Positions 24,701-33,043 of a stretch of DNA of 64,000 bases are shown piece after piece (the first letter of the stretch is position 1; each line of letters begins with the position of its first letter). The translations under genes and the position numbers were made by a program. Location: assembly GCA_027943245.1 (NCBI GenBank), contig JANDJZ010000211.1, positions 1-64,000 on the forward strand, given 5' to 3'. This stretch comes from Acanthamoeba sp. SK_2022b. Taxonomy: Eukaryota; Discosea; Longamoebia; Acanthamoebidae. The notes beneath the pieces were generated by a model. It saw only the letters and a list, made by a program, of their open reading frames with translations, was not told the DNA's origin and did not search any database.

Positions 24701-24837
24701 TCTGCCTTAGCACCAATTGACAGAGCCGTATCTTCACCGCCCTCATGCTCTTCACCTTCATCTTCGCCTTCCTTCTTTCGCTTGCCCACAACCCCAGCCC
24801 CGCCATTCTGCTCATTCTCCCTCCCCTTCCGCTTCAT
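19364..24837 (-). CDS. SPT20: SAGA complex subunit SPT20, 23 exons
   Basis: Exons (minus): 24054..24837, 23796..23971, 23595..23679, 23411..23532, 23103..23223, 22977..23033, 22746..22879, 22494..22669, 22228..22346, 22033..22125, 21819..21937, 21622..21729, 21420..21531, 21205..21314, 21010..21130, 20799..20942, 20646..20701, 20476..20560, 20249..20377, 20039..20161, 19807..19974, 19592..19696, 19364..19479; 1,120 residues, phases close. The SPT20 core is SLTVNLYPNGFSL, YDSSTKDFIKTI, LPPDFVELLDEVPCVYYDG and CLVVEVRDFR. It continues to a polyglutamine stretch and a Pro/Gly/Met-rich tail. The first two exons add a highly charged region (K/E-rich, KERERERKEK, AKPAKPAKK) not usual at this end and could belong to a separate gene. 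SPT20 holds the SAGA coactivator together. Confidence 0.85.
21036..21130. repeat. CAG/CAA polyglutamine tract in SPT20 exon 15
   Basis: Mixed CAG/CAA codons encode about 27 glutamines broken by three methionines or so. The codon mixing suggests selection for polyglutamine rather than simple slippage. Confidence 0.85.
21754..21789. repeat. (TTG)n / (CAA)n trinucleotide microsatellite in an SPT20 intron
   Basis: Twelve TTG units on the plus strand lie inside the 89 bp intron 21730..21818. Confidence 0.9.
23227..23323. repeat. (CCCACA)n hexanucleotide minisatellite in SPT20 intron 4
   Basis: About sixteen nearly perfect CCCACA units fill half of intron 23224..23410, ending at the acceptor on the transcribed strand as (TGTGGG)n. 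Open frames such as GVGVGV on the minus strand are artefacts of this repeat. Confidence 0.9.
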
Positions 24838-25258
24838 CTTTAACAGTCTGATTTCCAGCCTCAGAAGAAAAAAAGAGAAAACATTTTTCCGATCCTCCTG
24901 GCGCCCGGAGATCATCGTTTCGCTCTTTTCTGCAAGGGTCAAGTACGATGAGGAAAGTGGACATTGAAGCTTGCGGTTATCGCCTGACTCCCGATTGATC
25001 ACACCGCACGTTCGTAAAGTACCCGACGCCGGCGGAGTCGCCAGGGCAGCGAACTACTGATGGGAAGGTCAGTCCCAAACGCGGCTAAATTTCGGTCAAA
25101 AAGTGGTAAATCTGTGTCCAACCAGGACGAACTCAGCGGCAATAAAAAGCTGTCATCTATTGCCGTTTTAATCACCACCACACAGCAGCTTTCAGTTCCC
25201 TTTACAACTCTCATCACCAACCCGCACCTTCACCTTCAAACCAACAACCGCTCACGAC

Positions 25259-25774
25259 ATGCCGCGCTCTCGTCTGCCCCTCGCGCTCCTTCTGGCCGCT
25301 GCCATTACACTATGCTCCGCGTGCACTCAACCCACATGCCCTACCGGGTACACATATGTCCAGCTGCCAGGCTACGTACCCTCTAGTAACGGCTGTGGCT
25401 CCTACGGCATCTCCGTCGACGCGCCCTTCGGTGTCACCCCGTGCTGCGATCAGCACGACTACTGCTACAGCTCCTGCAACACGACGAAGAGCGAGTGCGA
25501 CGACCGTTTCAACCAGTGCATGAAGGATGTCTGCGACGCTGAGGACGATCTCGAGAAGGTCGCGTGCCGAGTGCAGGCCGAGGCGTTCTACAACGCCGTA
25601 ATGGACCTTGGCTGCCTGGCGTATCAGAGGAACCAGGACAGCGGCTGCCAGTGCCAAGACGGCACCCTGGTCACATCTCCCGAAACCAACAACTCGGCGG
25701 CCGAGCCTCGCGCTGTAGTGAGTGCCCTCCTCACCGTCGCCGCCGCCGCCGCCGGCCTTCTGATCGTCATGTAG
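25259..25774 (+). CDS. Secreted group XII-like phospholipase A2 with probable GPI-anchor tail, single exon
   Basis: 171 residues. A signal peptide (residues 1-21, RLPLALLLAAAITL then Cys-rich) precedes a domain with CGSYG and the PLA2 catalytic block TPCCDQHDYCYSSCN. The His-Asp pair of HDYCY is the catalytic His48/Asp49 equivalent. Downstream DDRFNQCMKDVC and further paired cysteines fit disulfides. The Ca-binding loop is short and the layout is closest to group XII PLA2 (PLA2G12). It hydrolyses sn-2 ester bonds of phospholipids outside the cell. After a Thr/Ser/Asn-rich linker the last 20 residues are hydrophobic with no charged cytoplasmic end, as in GPI-anchored proteins. A plain C-terminal membrane helix is the alternative. 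Confidence 0.85.
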   Translation: MPRSRLPLALLLAAAITLCSACTQPTCPTGYTYVQLPGYVPSSNGCGSYGISVDAPFGVTPCCDQHDYCYSSCNTTKSECDDRFNQCMKDVCDAEDDLEKVACRVQAEAFYNAVMDLGCLAYQRNQDSGCQCQDGTLVTSPETNNSAAEPRAVVSALLTVAAAAAGLLIVM

Positions 25775-26039
25775 ATGCATTTTCATACCACCACCAGAAA
25801 TTCTGGTATTTTATATCAATAGAGCAAACCGTTTTTTTGAACGTCTCGTAGCCAGCTGCCCAGGCTTGGAGCTGAGCTTTGTTACGGTCAACGAGAACAA
25901 ATGAATCGGACACGCGCGCGGTCAAGAGGGGCCTTGACCTCTGGGCACGGATGAACTCATACTCGGAAATAAACAGGAACGGAAAACAGAGAAGGCAACG
26001 CACGCGCAAGAGCGCAGGGTCTCAAGCATAACCGCACAG

Positions 26040-27462
26040 ATGGAGGAGCGAGCTACGGATACGGCCGAGGTGGCAAGCGTTGTACGATCTGGAGACGACA
26101 TCTCCACAATTGGCGAGGGTACTATCGAGGCAAACACATCGGAAGACAAGCTGGCAGCTGCACGGGCGCGAAAGGAGGCCAAGCTGAAGCGGAGAGAAGA
26201 GCGACGGATAGCGCATTGGCAGCATCGCCGGCAGAAGAAGAGGGAAAAGAAGCAGGAGCTGCAGAGGCTGGAGCAAGAGGCCATTGCACGGGGCGAGCAG
26301 CCACCGGAGAGGAAGAAAAAGAAGAACCCCCGTATCCGCACTTCAGTGCCCCTTGAAAAGAACCACCCCCGCCTCGTCATCGACCTTGATTTCCAAGATT
26401 TTCTGAACGACAAGGTCATTTTTCTTATTATTTGTGATTTTATAATTAATTAATAAAGTTTTTATTGTTTGTGCCTTTATCAATTAATTTAAATAAATAA
26501 ATAACATCTGCTTGAATATGACCGGTGTGTGATTTGTTTGGTGCAGGAGATCCGCAGCGTGGCGAGTCAGATCAACACCGCCTATGGCTGGTATGCTCTT
26601 TAGCAATTGCGCACGCTTGTGGCGAGTCTAGCTCACGTGAAGCGCTGCATGATAGGATACGACACCACGCTAGGCCGCTGGAGATGCATCTCACATATCT
26701 GAAAGGCCGAGTGAAGGAGGCCGTGGAGAAGAACAATGGGTCTTTTCAGTGGCAAGTGGGCAAACACGAAGAGCCTTTCATCGAGGCCTTCCGCGAGCAC
26801 AAGGACAAGATTGTCTATCTCTCGCCGGACTCCCCCAACGTCCTTGAGGCGTTGAATCCTGAACACATCTACATCATCGGCGGCATTGCCGATGTGCACA
26901 TACAAAAGGTACGCGAGACAGAGCAGGATTAACACAAACGCCGTTCCATGTTGTTCATTCTCCCCGGTTTCTCCTTTGTGTAGGGCATGACATTAGGCAA
27001 GGCGCAGCAGCTGGGCATTCAAACCGCCTGCTTGCCCGTGAAGCAATACACTCAAGCCTCCAGGACCGTGCTCAACATCAACCATGGTACAACGTTGCAC
27101 CTCCCGCTCACGGGCGCCTACGCTGGCTTGGACGGGCAGCTTACAGTCCTACCTCTGTCGGATGCAATCCAGTGATCGAGATCATGACCAACGTTGCTGA
27201 GACCGGAGACTGGGCTGCTGCGTTTGCTGCGTCGATGCCCACCAGGTACCTTCTGCCTTTGTGGACGAGTGGGCCGAGAGGCGCAGAGTTCTCACACTGC
27301 CCACGTGATGACAGGAGCGCGTACTCGAGCCATGGTCGCGCCAAGGCCACGAACCAGAAGCCAGGGGACGAACAGGCCGCGAGCCCTCGGGCACACGCCG
27401 GCGCGGAGGATCCTTCCGAAGGCAGAGAAGGAGAGACCAAAGAGGACGACACAACACGCTGA
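26040..27462 (+). CDS. TRM10: tRNA (guanine-9-N1)-methyltransferase TRM10, 6 exons
   Basis: Exons: 26040..26414, 26547..26590, 26656..26908, 26984..27086, 27173..27245, 27315..27462; 331 residues, in phase. TRM10 enzymes methylate N1 of purine 9 in tRNA using S-adenosylmethionine through a SPOUT knot. The N-terminal 100 residues are the typical Lys/Arg/Glu helix (KREKKQELQRLEQE). The SPOUT core shows LVIDLDFQDFLNDK, LEMHLTYLKG, IVYLSPDSPNVLEAL, HIYIIGGIADVHIQK, GMTLGKAQQLGIQTACLPV and NVAETGDWAAAF. The C-terminal exon is a disordered charged tail. Exon 3's acceptor was chosen so that the conserved PLEMH block stays in frame. The segment before it (WIRHHAR) is less conserved and could shift by an alternative AG. 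Confidence 0.9.
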
Positions 27463-27794
27463 GTCGTGTGGCTGTGAACTGGAGTTCTGTCAACAGCAAG
27501 GAACCCAATTTGGGCTGAGGTTTGTCCCGAGTGGGGCAAGGGCTCGGTTTTGTGCTGGAACGTCGCTGGCGCGCGCTTGAAATGCCGCGCACGCAAGGCT
27601 CCGTTTCTCCGGTGCGTGTGGTGGTTTCTTTTTTGACGTTGGCAACTTCGATCGCAACAGTTGGGTACGCCTCATTTTCCCATGCAGGGGTGTAGTTGCG
27701 GAACACGACTGCCTATGGAGCCATTATGGCGGGGCGTGTTCAGAGAAATCAAATGTTCTAAGTGATTATGTATTTCCTCCGCAGCGTATCGAAC

Positions 27795-28886
27795 ATGGCA
27801 GCAAATGGCACGACGCTAGACTATGGCCACGATTTGGTCTCATTTATGAAGCATCCTGGTCCGGTCTTTGACCACTACCTGCCTCAGGTGTCCTTCGATC
27901 TCTTTGGCACGACCGTAGAATCGGCCGATATTGGCCTCATCGCTGGCCCTGTCACGGCCTACTGGATCTATTCGACTGCTCTCTACGTGCTGGAGACACT
28001 CGATCCCAAGTTCCTGCGCAAGTACAAAATCGACCCGCCGCAGCGGCCCCTGAACAAGGTGTCGGTGGGCCACGTAATCTCGCGGGTTGCGCTGCAGCAC
28101 TTCATCCAGATGGTGGTTGCCATCATCTTCGTATGGATTGTGCCGCGAGATTTGGAACGAGAGATGGAAGACGTGGGCACGATCCTCATCAAGCTCATGA
28201 TCGGCGCCTTCATGCTCGACACCTACCAGTATTGGATGCACAGGATCTTCCACCGCAACAAGTATCTCTACCGCAACTTCCACTCCGTGCACCACGAGCT
28301 TACCGTGCCCTACGCCTTTGGCGCTCTCTACAACCACCCTGGTACCCACCGTGTCCATCGCCCCCCCCCCAAACATATGTCTTCCACCGCTCTCCTTTCT
28401 TCTCTTAACCTGCTCGACTTGTGCAGTTGAGGGCCTGTGCATGGACACCGTGGGCGGCGGTCTGCCGGTCCTGCTCCTCGACATGCACCCGTGGACGGCC
28501 ACCCTCTTCACCAGCTTTGCCACCATCAAGACCGTGCACGACCACTGCGGGTACCTCACACGACCTCCCCTCCCTGCTCCCTACGGAGCACACGCAAGAG
28601 GAACCGGCTGTTGTGATGCCTAACAAACTCAACAACAACCACAACAACAACTAGGTATGTGCTCCCGTTCGACCCGCTGCACCTGTGTTTCGCGACGGCC
28701 GCGTACCACGACATCCACCACTGGGGCAAGGGCATTCGGTACAACTTCTCGCAGCCATTCTTCACCATCTGGGACGAGCTGGGTGGCACGCTCTACCCCT
28801 ACGACCTCGACGACATGGTGAGCGACGAGGTCAGAAAGGAGCACGAGAAACAGCACCATGAACGAGCCAAGAGGAAAGCCGAGTAG
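27795..28886 (+). CDS. Fatty-acid hydroxylase superfamily enzyme, sphinganine C4-hydroxylase-like, 3 exons
   Basis: Exons: 27795..28341, 28427..28550, 28655..28886; 300 residues, in phase. Di-iron histidine boxes are intact: HRIFH, HSVHH and HDIHH. Hydrophobic spans near residues 45-65, 90-112 and 120-145 would place it in the ER membrane. The tail block AAYHDIHHWGKGIRYNFSQP then FFTIWD is typical of SUR2-type sphinganine C4-monooxygenases, which make phytosphingosine. A related sterol desaturase role cannot be excluded. The upstream ATG at 27768 is in frame but is followed by a splice-acceptor-like TTTCCTCCGCAG, so 27795 was preferred, with a 5' UTR intron. The C-terminus is basic (KRKAE). 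Confidence 0.85.
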
Positions 28887-29027
28887 TCGAGTTGACTGTT
28901 TGGGGGGGGGGTGATAGCTCGCCTCCTCTCCTCTACTCTCCTCCATGCTATCTTCACACACATCTTTTATGAGAGTTGGCTGCTATGTACATAAGCGGGG
29001 GGGGGGGGATCCCAGGTCTGAGCCGGC

Positions 29028-29210
29028 TCAGTCGAGCCTGACGAAACTGTGGTCGTTGGGGTCGTGGGGGTGATGTTTCTGGTAGGCCACCTCCTTGCGT
29101 GCTGCGAGTTCTGGGTCCTTCCGTCGGAGGACAGTCTGCTTGAGTCGGTGGCAGCCGCGCTTGATGGGTGCCACGGGTAGCCTCCCTATGATCGGTATGA
29201 AGACCCACAT
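29028..29210 (-). CDS. Small single-pass membrane protein, paralogue A1
   Basis: 60 residues from the ATG at 29210. It opens with a short hydrophobic helix (MWVFIPIIGRLPVAPI) followed by a basic segment RLKQTVLRRKDPELAARK and a His-rich tail ending FVRLD. Its neighbour at 29473..29625 has the same architecture (MW-x-IPII start, RRLKQ motif), so the two are tandem duplicates. The ATG sits directly after a TAG splice-acceptor-like site, so an upstream non-coding or short coding exon is likely. Unknown function. Size and shape fit accessory subunits of mitochondrial inner-membrane complexes, but this is inference. Confidence 0.5.
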   Translation of the reverse strand: MWVFIPIIGRLPVAPIKRGCHRLKQTVLRRKDPELAARKEVAYQKHHPHDPNDHSFVRLD

Positions 29211-29472
29211 CCTAGTTTTTACTTGCGCTTGTGGTTGTGTTGTTGTTATGTGTTGTTTCTGGTGATGGCAACATCTTTTGTACAAGTCGACCTCTACTTG
29301 CATCTGGGCACCTCGTGCTTACACCCCAATAGGTCCCACCCGCCTTGACCTCAAATATTCGCCGTTTTCCCATTGGTTCTTGCTTTTCCGCGGAACGGAT
29401 GCAGGGTTTATTGTTGGTGGTCAGGTCTCTCGCTACCAACACCAGACGCGGGGAGCAGAGCAGTTAGGGTCT

Positions 29473-29625
29473 TTAGTAGATGACCGTGTGGTGTAGGTCG
29501 CGGTCGGCAATCGCCTGCTTCTCGGCCATGCCTCGGTGCCTTCGGTTTCGGATGGACTGCTTGAGCCGGCGGTAGCTGCGTGAGATCAGGCCAAAGGGGA
29601 TGATGATCGGGATGATAATCCACAT
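29473..29625 (-). CDS. Small single-pass membrane protein, paralogue A2
   Basis: 50 residues (MWIIIPIIIPFGLISRSYRR at the start, then KQSIRNRRHRG, ending HHTVIY). Shares the MW-x-IPII hydrophobic start and the RRLKQ-x-(I/V) basic motif with the ORF at 29028..29210. Like that one, the ATG follows immediately after an AACAG acceptor-like sequence, arguing for a 5' exon not resolved here. Unknown function. Confidence 0.5.
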   Translation of the reverse strand: MWIIIPIIIPFGLISRSYRRLKQSIRNRRHRGMAEKQAIADRDLHHTVIY

Positions 29626-29817
29626 CTGTTGTTAGTGGTGTACGTTTGGTGTAGTTGCCTGTTGATCTGCGCTGTTCCTCTTGTCGCAGGTGGGTTGTCT
29701 TTATCTCGCCTACCTCGAGCGACAACCAACGAAAATATCAGAAATAAAACTCTGTAATTCTGTTTGTTTTCCGGTACCGCGCAAGCTGCGCTACCTCTGT
29801 TTAGTGTAGTGTTGCTA

Positions 29818-30213
29818 TCAGAATATGGGCAACTCATGCATCTTGGGGTCTTTCTTCAGCTCCTCCGGTTGCACGATGGCTGGGTTGAGGCGGCCCTTGC
29901 CTGATACGGGCTGGTGCATGGCCTTCCAGTCCTCCTCGATCCCGGAGTCCTCCTCATCTTCTAGCCCTGCTTCCGCAGCGGTCTTTAGGTCTATCTGCTG
30001 GGGGCGTTCCTCTCTCTGACTCGCTTCATACTCTTTGTCTGCTGGTGTCTAGTCAAATAACTGCAGAGAATTGCGTGCGCAGAAGAGCGTCTACGTACTG
30101 AGTGACTCGTCCAGCAAGGCATACTGTCGGGCCAGCAGGGTGCGCCTGGCGGGTACGATTGCTCGGGTGGACAGACTCTGCGCAAGGAACTTCAAGCTGG
30201 TGGCTCGCTGCAT
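29818..30213 (-). CDS. Small acidic protein with mitochondrial-type presequence, paralogue B1, 2 exons
   Basis: Exons (minus): 30099..30213 and 29818..30041; 112 residues. The N-terminal 30 residues are basic, Ser/Arg-rich and free of acids (MQRATSLKFLAQSLSTRAIV), typical of a mitochondrial targeting peptide. The mature part is acidic and ends LKKDPKMHELPIF. Exon 1 has the same length (115 nt) and phase as in the paralogue at 30433..30858, and both share DKEYE, (R)KER/REER-x-QQ, LNP and DPK-x-H-(D/E)LP-(L/I)F. Tandem duplicate. Unknown function. Confidence 0.6.
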
Positions 30214-30432
30214 GTTTTGTTCGTGATGTTGTGGCAGTTGGTATTGAGAGGACAGGGGAGCAGAGCTGCTCTTTTCAAGGTGGCAGTCGTGCCTGAGCTA
30301 GGGCGACGTGCCCTTCTACGGACGCGCAACTAAAACCAACACAAAACACTACAGAGTTCACTCTGAATTTCTACGCCATGTCCTCACCCGACGTCCTTGG
30401 TGCACTTTTATCTTGTTTATGTGGAAGATCTA

Positions 30433-30858
30433 TCAGAAGAGAGGGAGGTCATGTTCCTTCGGGTCGGTGACCTTTTCGGGAGGCTGTGGCTCACCAAACT
30501 GGCGTCCGCCGGGATTGAGCGGCTTGTCGGACTGCAGCTCCTGGGATGAGCTGAGCCTCTCGCCGTCCTTTGCCTGGTCCTGCACGTTGTGCTTGTTGGT
30601 CCCTTCCAGCTCACTCTGCTGGGCTCTCTCCTTCCTGATGTACTGTTCGTACTCCTTGTCTGTGGACACCACCCACAAGTTGAGTTATGAGGGCGTGGGC
30701 CAGCAATGCGCTCCCGCGCAAGAGGAGGAAGGAGGAGGCATACTCAGCTGGCCGCCAAGAACGGCGTATGATCGTGAGGCGGGAGCGAGGATGCGGCTGG
30801 AGACGCTTGACGCCGACCGGCGCTGTACGGCATTGGCAATTGTGGATGCTCTCTGCAT
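30433..30858 (-). CDS. Small acidic protein with mitochondrial-type presequence, paralogue B2, 2 exons
   Basis: Exons (minus): 30744..30858 and 30433..30659; 113 residues. The presequence-like start (MQRASTIANAVQRRSASSVS) is followed by KEYEQYIRKERAQQSELEG. The end (LNPGGRQFGEP, then DPKEHDLPLF) aligns with paralogue B1 at 29818..30213. Gene structure (115 nt first exon, phase 1 intron) is conserved between the copies. I do not recognise the family. Confidence 0.6.
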
Positions 30859-31074
30859 GTTGATGAAGTAGGGTCTGTGTGTGGCTTGGTTTATCTGTCT
30901 CAAGTTCAACTGGATGGATCATTTATGCCAGGCTGGAGAACTCCTGGAGTTTGGGCGATCGCTACGGAACGACAAGGAACCAATCGAACCGCGAGTTGCA
31001 ACCCTTCTGAATTTCGTGCGCAGCAACACGGGTGGAGACCAGTGGAAGCGCGTGCTACGTTCGTCATCAACCGA

Positions 31075-32220
31075 TCAGGAGTGCTTGTAGCCAAAGTGTC
31101 CATCGCCGAGGTAGGCCAAATAGGGCGGCACATCTTCTCGCGTGTGTACGAAAGTCTTCCCAGTCCAGTACTCAGCTTGCACCCACACCCTGCGGAGAAA
31201 AATGTAAAATTAGAAATATTTCGGTGGCAAAATCAGAACATAAGGTCGACGGGAAAGGGCACCTCTCGATCATCGCGTAGATGAGTATATGGCCCTCTGC
31301 CTCGTCTCTGCTCTCCACCGAGCATTCGATATGCGCCACGCACTCGTCCAGTGCGAGGTTGCCCTTCAGCTTCGCGTCCAGCTCGCCTCGCACGATGTCC
31401 CTCTTTTTCTGTCGCATCTCGGCTCGAATCGCGCCACGCGGCTTATTGTTCCCTCGAGAACGCTTGCCACCAGCGCCGCCGCCATCGCCGCCGGGCTCGC
31501 CCTCGGCTGCCATCTCCGTTTCCTCGCTCGTCGGACCCATCTCCAGGGGAAGCCAGCCGGGCTTGCATACCTGCGACCGTCGGGCATCATCCGGCGTCTG
31601 TACAGGCTCGCTGTCGCCTTCATCGCTCTGCTCAGCGGCCAAGGCGTAGCTGCGGATCGACTCCTCCATCCCCGCAACAGGCACGTTCAGCACTGGCAGC
31701 ATTTGCGATTTCGATGACAGAGCACGCCCTGTTAGCCGAGCTCGAGAGTCCAAGCGAGGAGCGCATGGCGTCGCTCACACATATCGCACACTTGAAACCT
31801 ACCGAAGCAGCTGTTCGCTACAAGCGTGGCGGCCACCGGCAAACGCTTGGAGATGGCGCAGAAGAACAGACCCTATAGGTCACACGACACATCATCTCGC
31901 GGCGGTCGGTGAGCTTCAACGCGATAGAAGCCTGGGACTGGGCGGCGTACGTTGTTGTTGATGCAGGAGAGACGTGAGACAAAGGCGATGTGAGGCGATG
32001 TGTCGTCGGCGCCGGCGCGCTTGGCGGTGAGCAGACACGTGGGGTTGGTGTAGACGAAGCGGCTGTGGTGATTCTTGGGCACCTCCAGGCAACGCTCCCT
32101 GCGCGTTGCGCTCGCGACAGCGGCGGGGACGGCTGCCACCTCTTGGCTTGCATCCTGTCGGCTCTTCTCCTCTTCCTCCATCGGCTCCGACTGCTTCTCC
32201 ACCGCACAGGTGGTGGCCAT
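31075..32220 (-). CDS. Flavin-reductase-like (FMN-binding split-barrel) protein, 4 exons
   Basis: Exons (minus): 31951..32220, 31803..31872, 31263..31728, 31075..31189; 306 residues, in phase. The fold is suggested by SRFVYTNPTCLLTA, FVSRLSCINNNGLFFCAIS, LPVAATLVANSCFG and LNVPVAGMEES, the order seen in COG1853/RutF-type flavin reductases. After the LNVPVAG strand lies an unusual insertion of about 70 residues rich in Glu, Gly and basic residues (GGDGGGAGGKRSRGNNKPRG), before the final strand block ECSVESRDEAEGHILIYAMI. The coding start at 32220 was preferred because the open frame's earlier start codon is GTG. Flavin reductase activity itself is not proven. Confidence 0.7.
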
Positions 32221-32277
32221 GGCAGCCGAGCTTGCACTATCCTTGATCTCCTGTAGGACGGTGAAGGCGTCAGCCAC

Positions 32278-32840
32278 TCATGTCTTCTCTAGCAGTACCG
32301 CAAATGGGCTTGGACGAATCACTACCATGGGCGTGGGCGGTTTGGTTGGCTGGATCAAGGCGCGCTTCGCTTTGCCGCAGTGTTGGCATGTGACGAGATA
32401 GCGATGTCTGGAGCCTGATCAGAGCATGGCCACAGGTAAGCAGAGCGCCAATACTAACCCTTAGCAAGGCCACTAACCATGCGAGACGCGCGTGAACGCC
32501 GAGAGGCCCGGTATGAGCAGCGAGAAGCAGCCCTTGCAGTAGGTTGCCTTCACGGCTGCATCTCTAATGACACAACAACACGGATTAAAGATAATAATTG
32601 CAAATATCAAAAGAAAACAAGTTGGGCGTACATGCGAAGTACGAGCTTCTGGGCTACGAGCACCATGTTGCGGATGTAGGTACGGGCCAGTGCGGGATTG
32701 GTGGCCACAACCTGGTGTGCGGCGTGGTACAAAAAATTCATCCGCTGGTAGGCCTCCGCGTGAGGCAGTACCGGCTGCCGGGCACCGGCCTGCCCCTTGG
32801 GAGCTCCTCGCCCAGCTCCACCTCCGCCCCTTCTGCCCAT
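32278..32840 (-). CDS. RPP21: RNase P protein subunit Rpp21/Rpr2, 3 exons
   Basis: Exons (minus): 32632..32840, 32478..32563, 32278..32414; 143 residues, in phase. Rpp21/Rpr2 is the zinc-binding protein of nuclear RNase P, which removes tRNA 5' leaders. The helical half reads RMNFLYHAAHQVVATNPALA then RTYIRNMVLVAQKLVLR. The zinc ribbon uses two Cys pairs: YCKGCFSLLIPG in exon 2 and RYLVTCQHCGKAKR in exon 3. These only come together with the splice chosen here, which supports the model. The N-terminus is Gly/Arg-rich. The stop lies only 58 bp upstream of the next gene's start codon on the same strand, so the two genes are almost contiguous. Confidence 0.9.
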
Positions 32841-33043
32841 GCAATAAACAAAAACAAAATAAGATCGTAATTGTATTTCTTCATCATTTTCTTTGTTTTG
32901 AGATGTCAACCGAAATTCAAGGAGACATGATGTTACAGCCCAGGAGCCAACACCATCTGATCGACTCAGAGAAAGAAGGAAACGCCTAAAACAGCTGGAG
33001 TCTCAAAGGCAAAGTCAAACCCGTGGCGCAAACACAAGGCAAC
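32841..33043. promoter_or_regulatory. Bidirectional promoter region
   Basis: 203 bp separate the start codons of Rpp21 (-) and the GH13 gene (+). The Rpp21-proximal part (32845-32920) is AT-rich. No specific element was assigned. Confidence 0.35.

Noticed and set aside
31873..32277. Flavin-reductase-like gene starting at 32277, overlapping the Rpp21 stop
   Set aside because: The start would be GTG; the first ATG in frame (32220) leaves a complete fold and avoids overlap.
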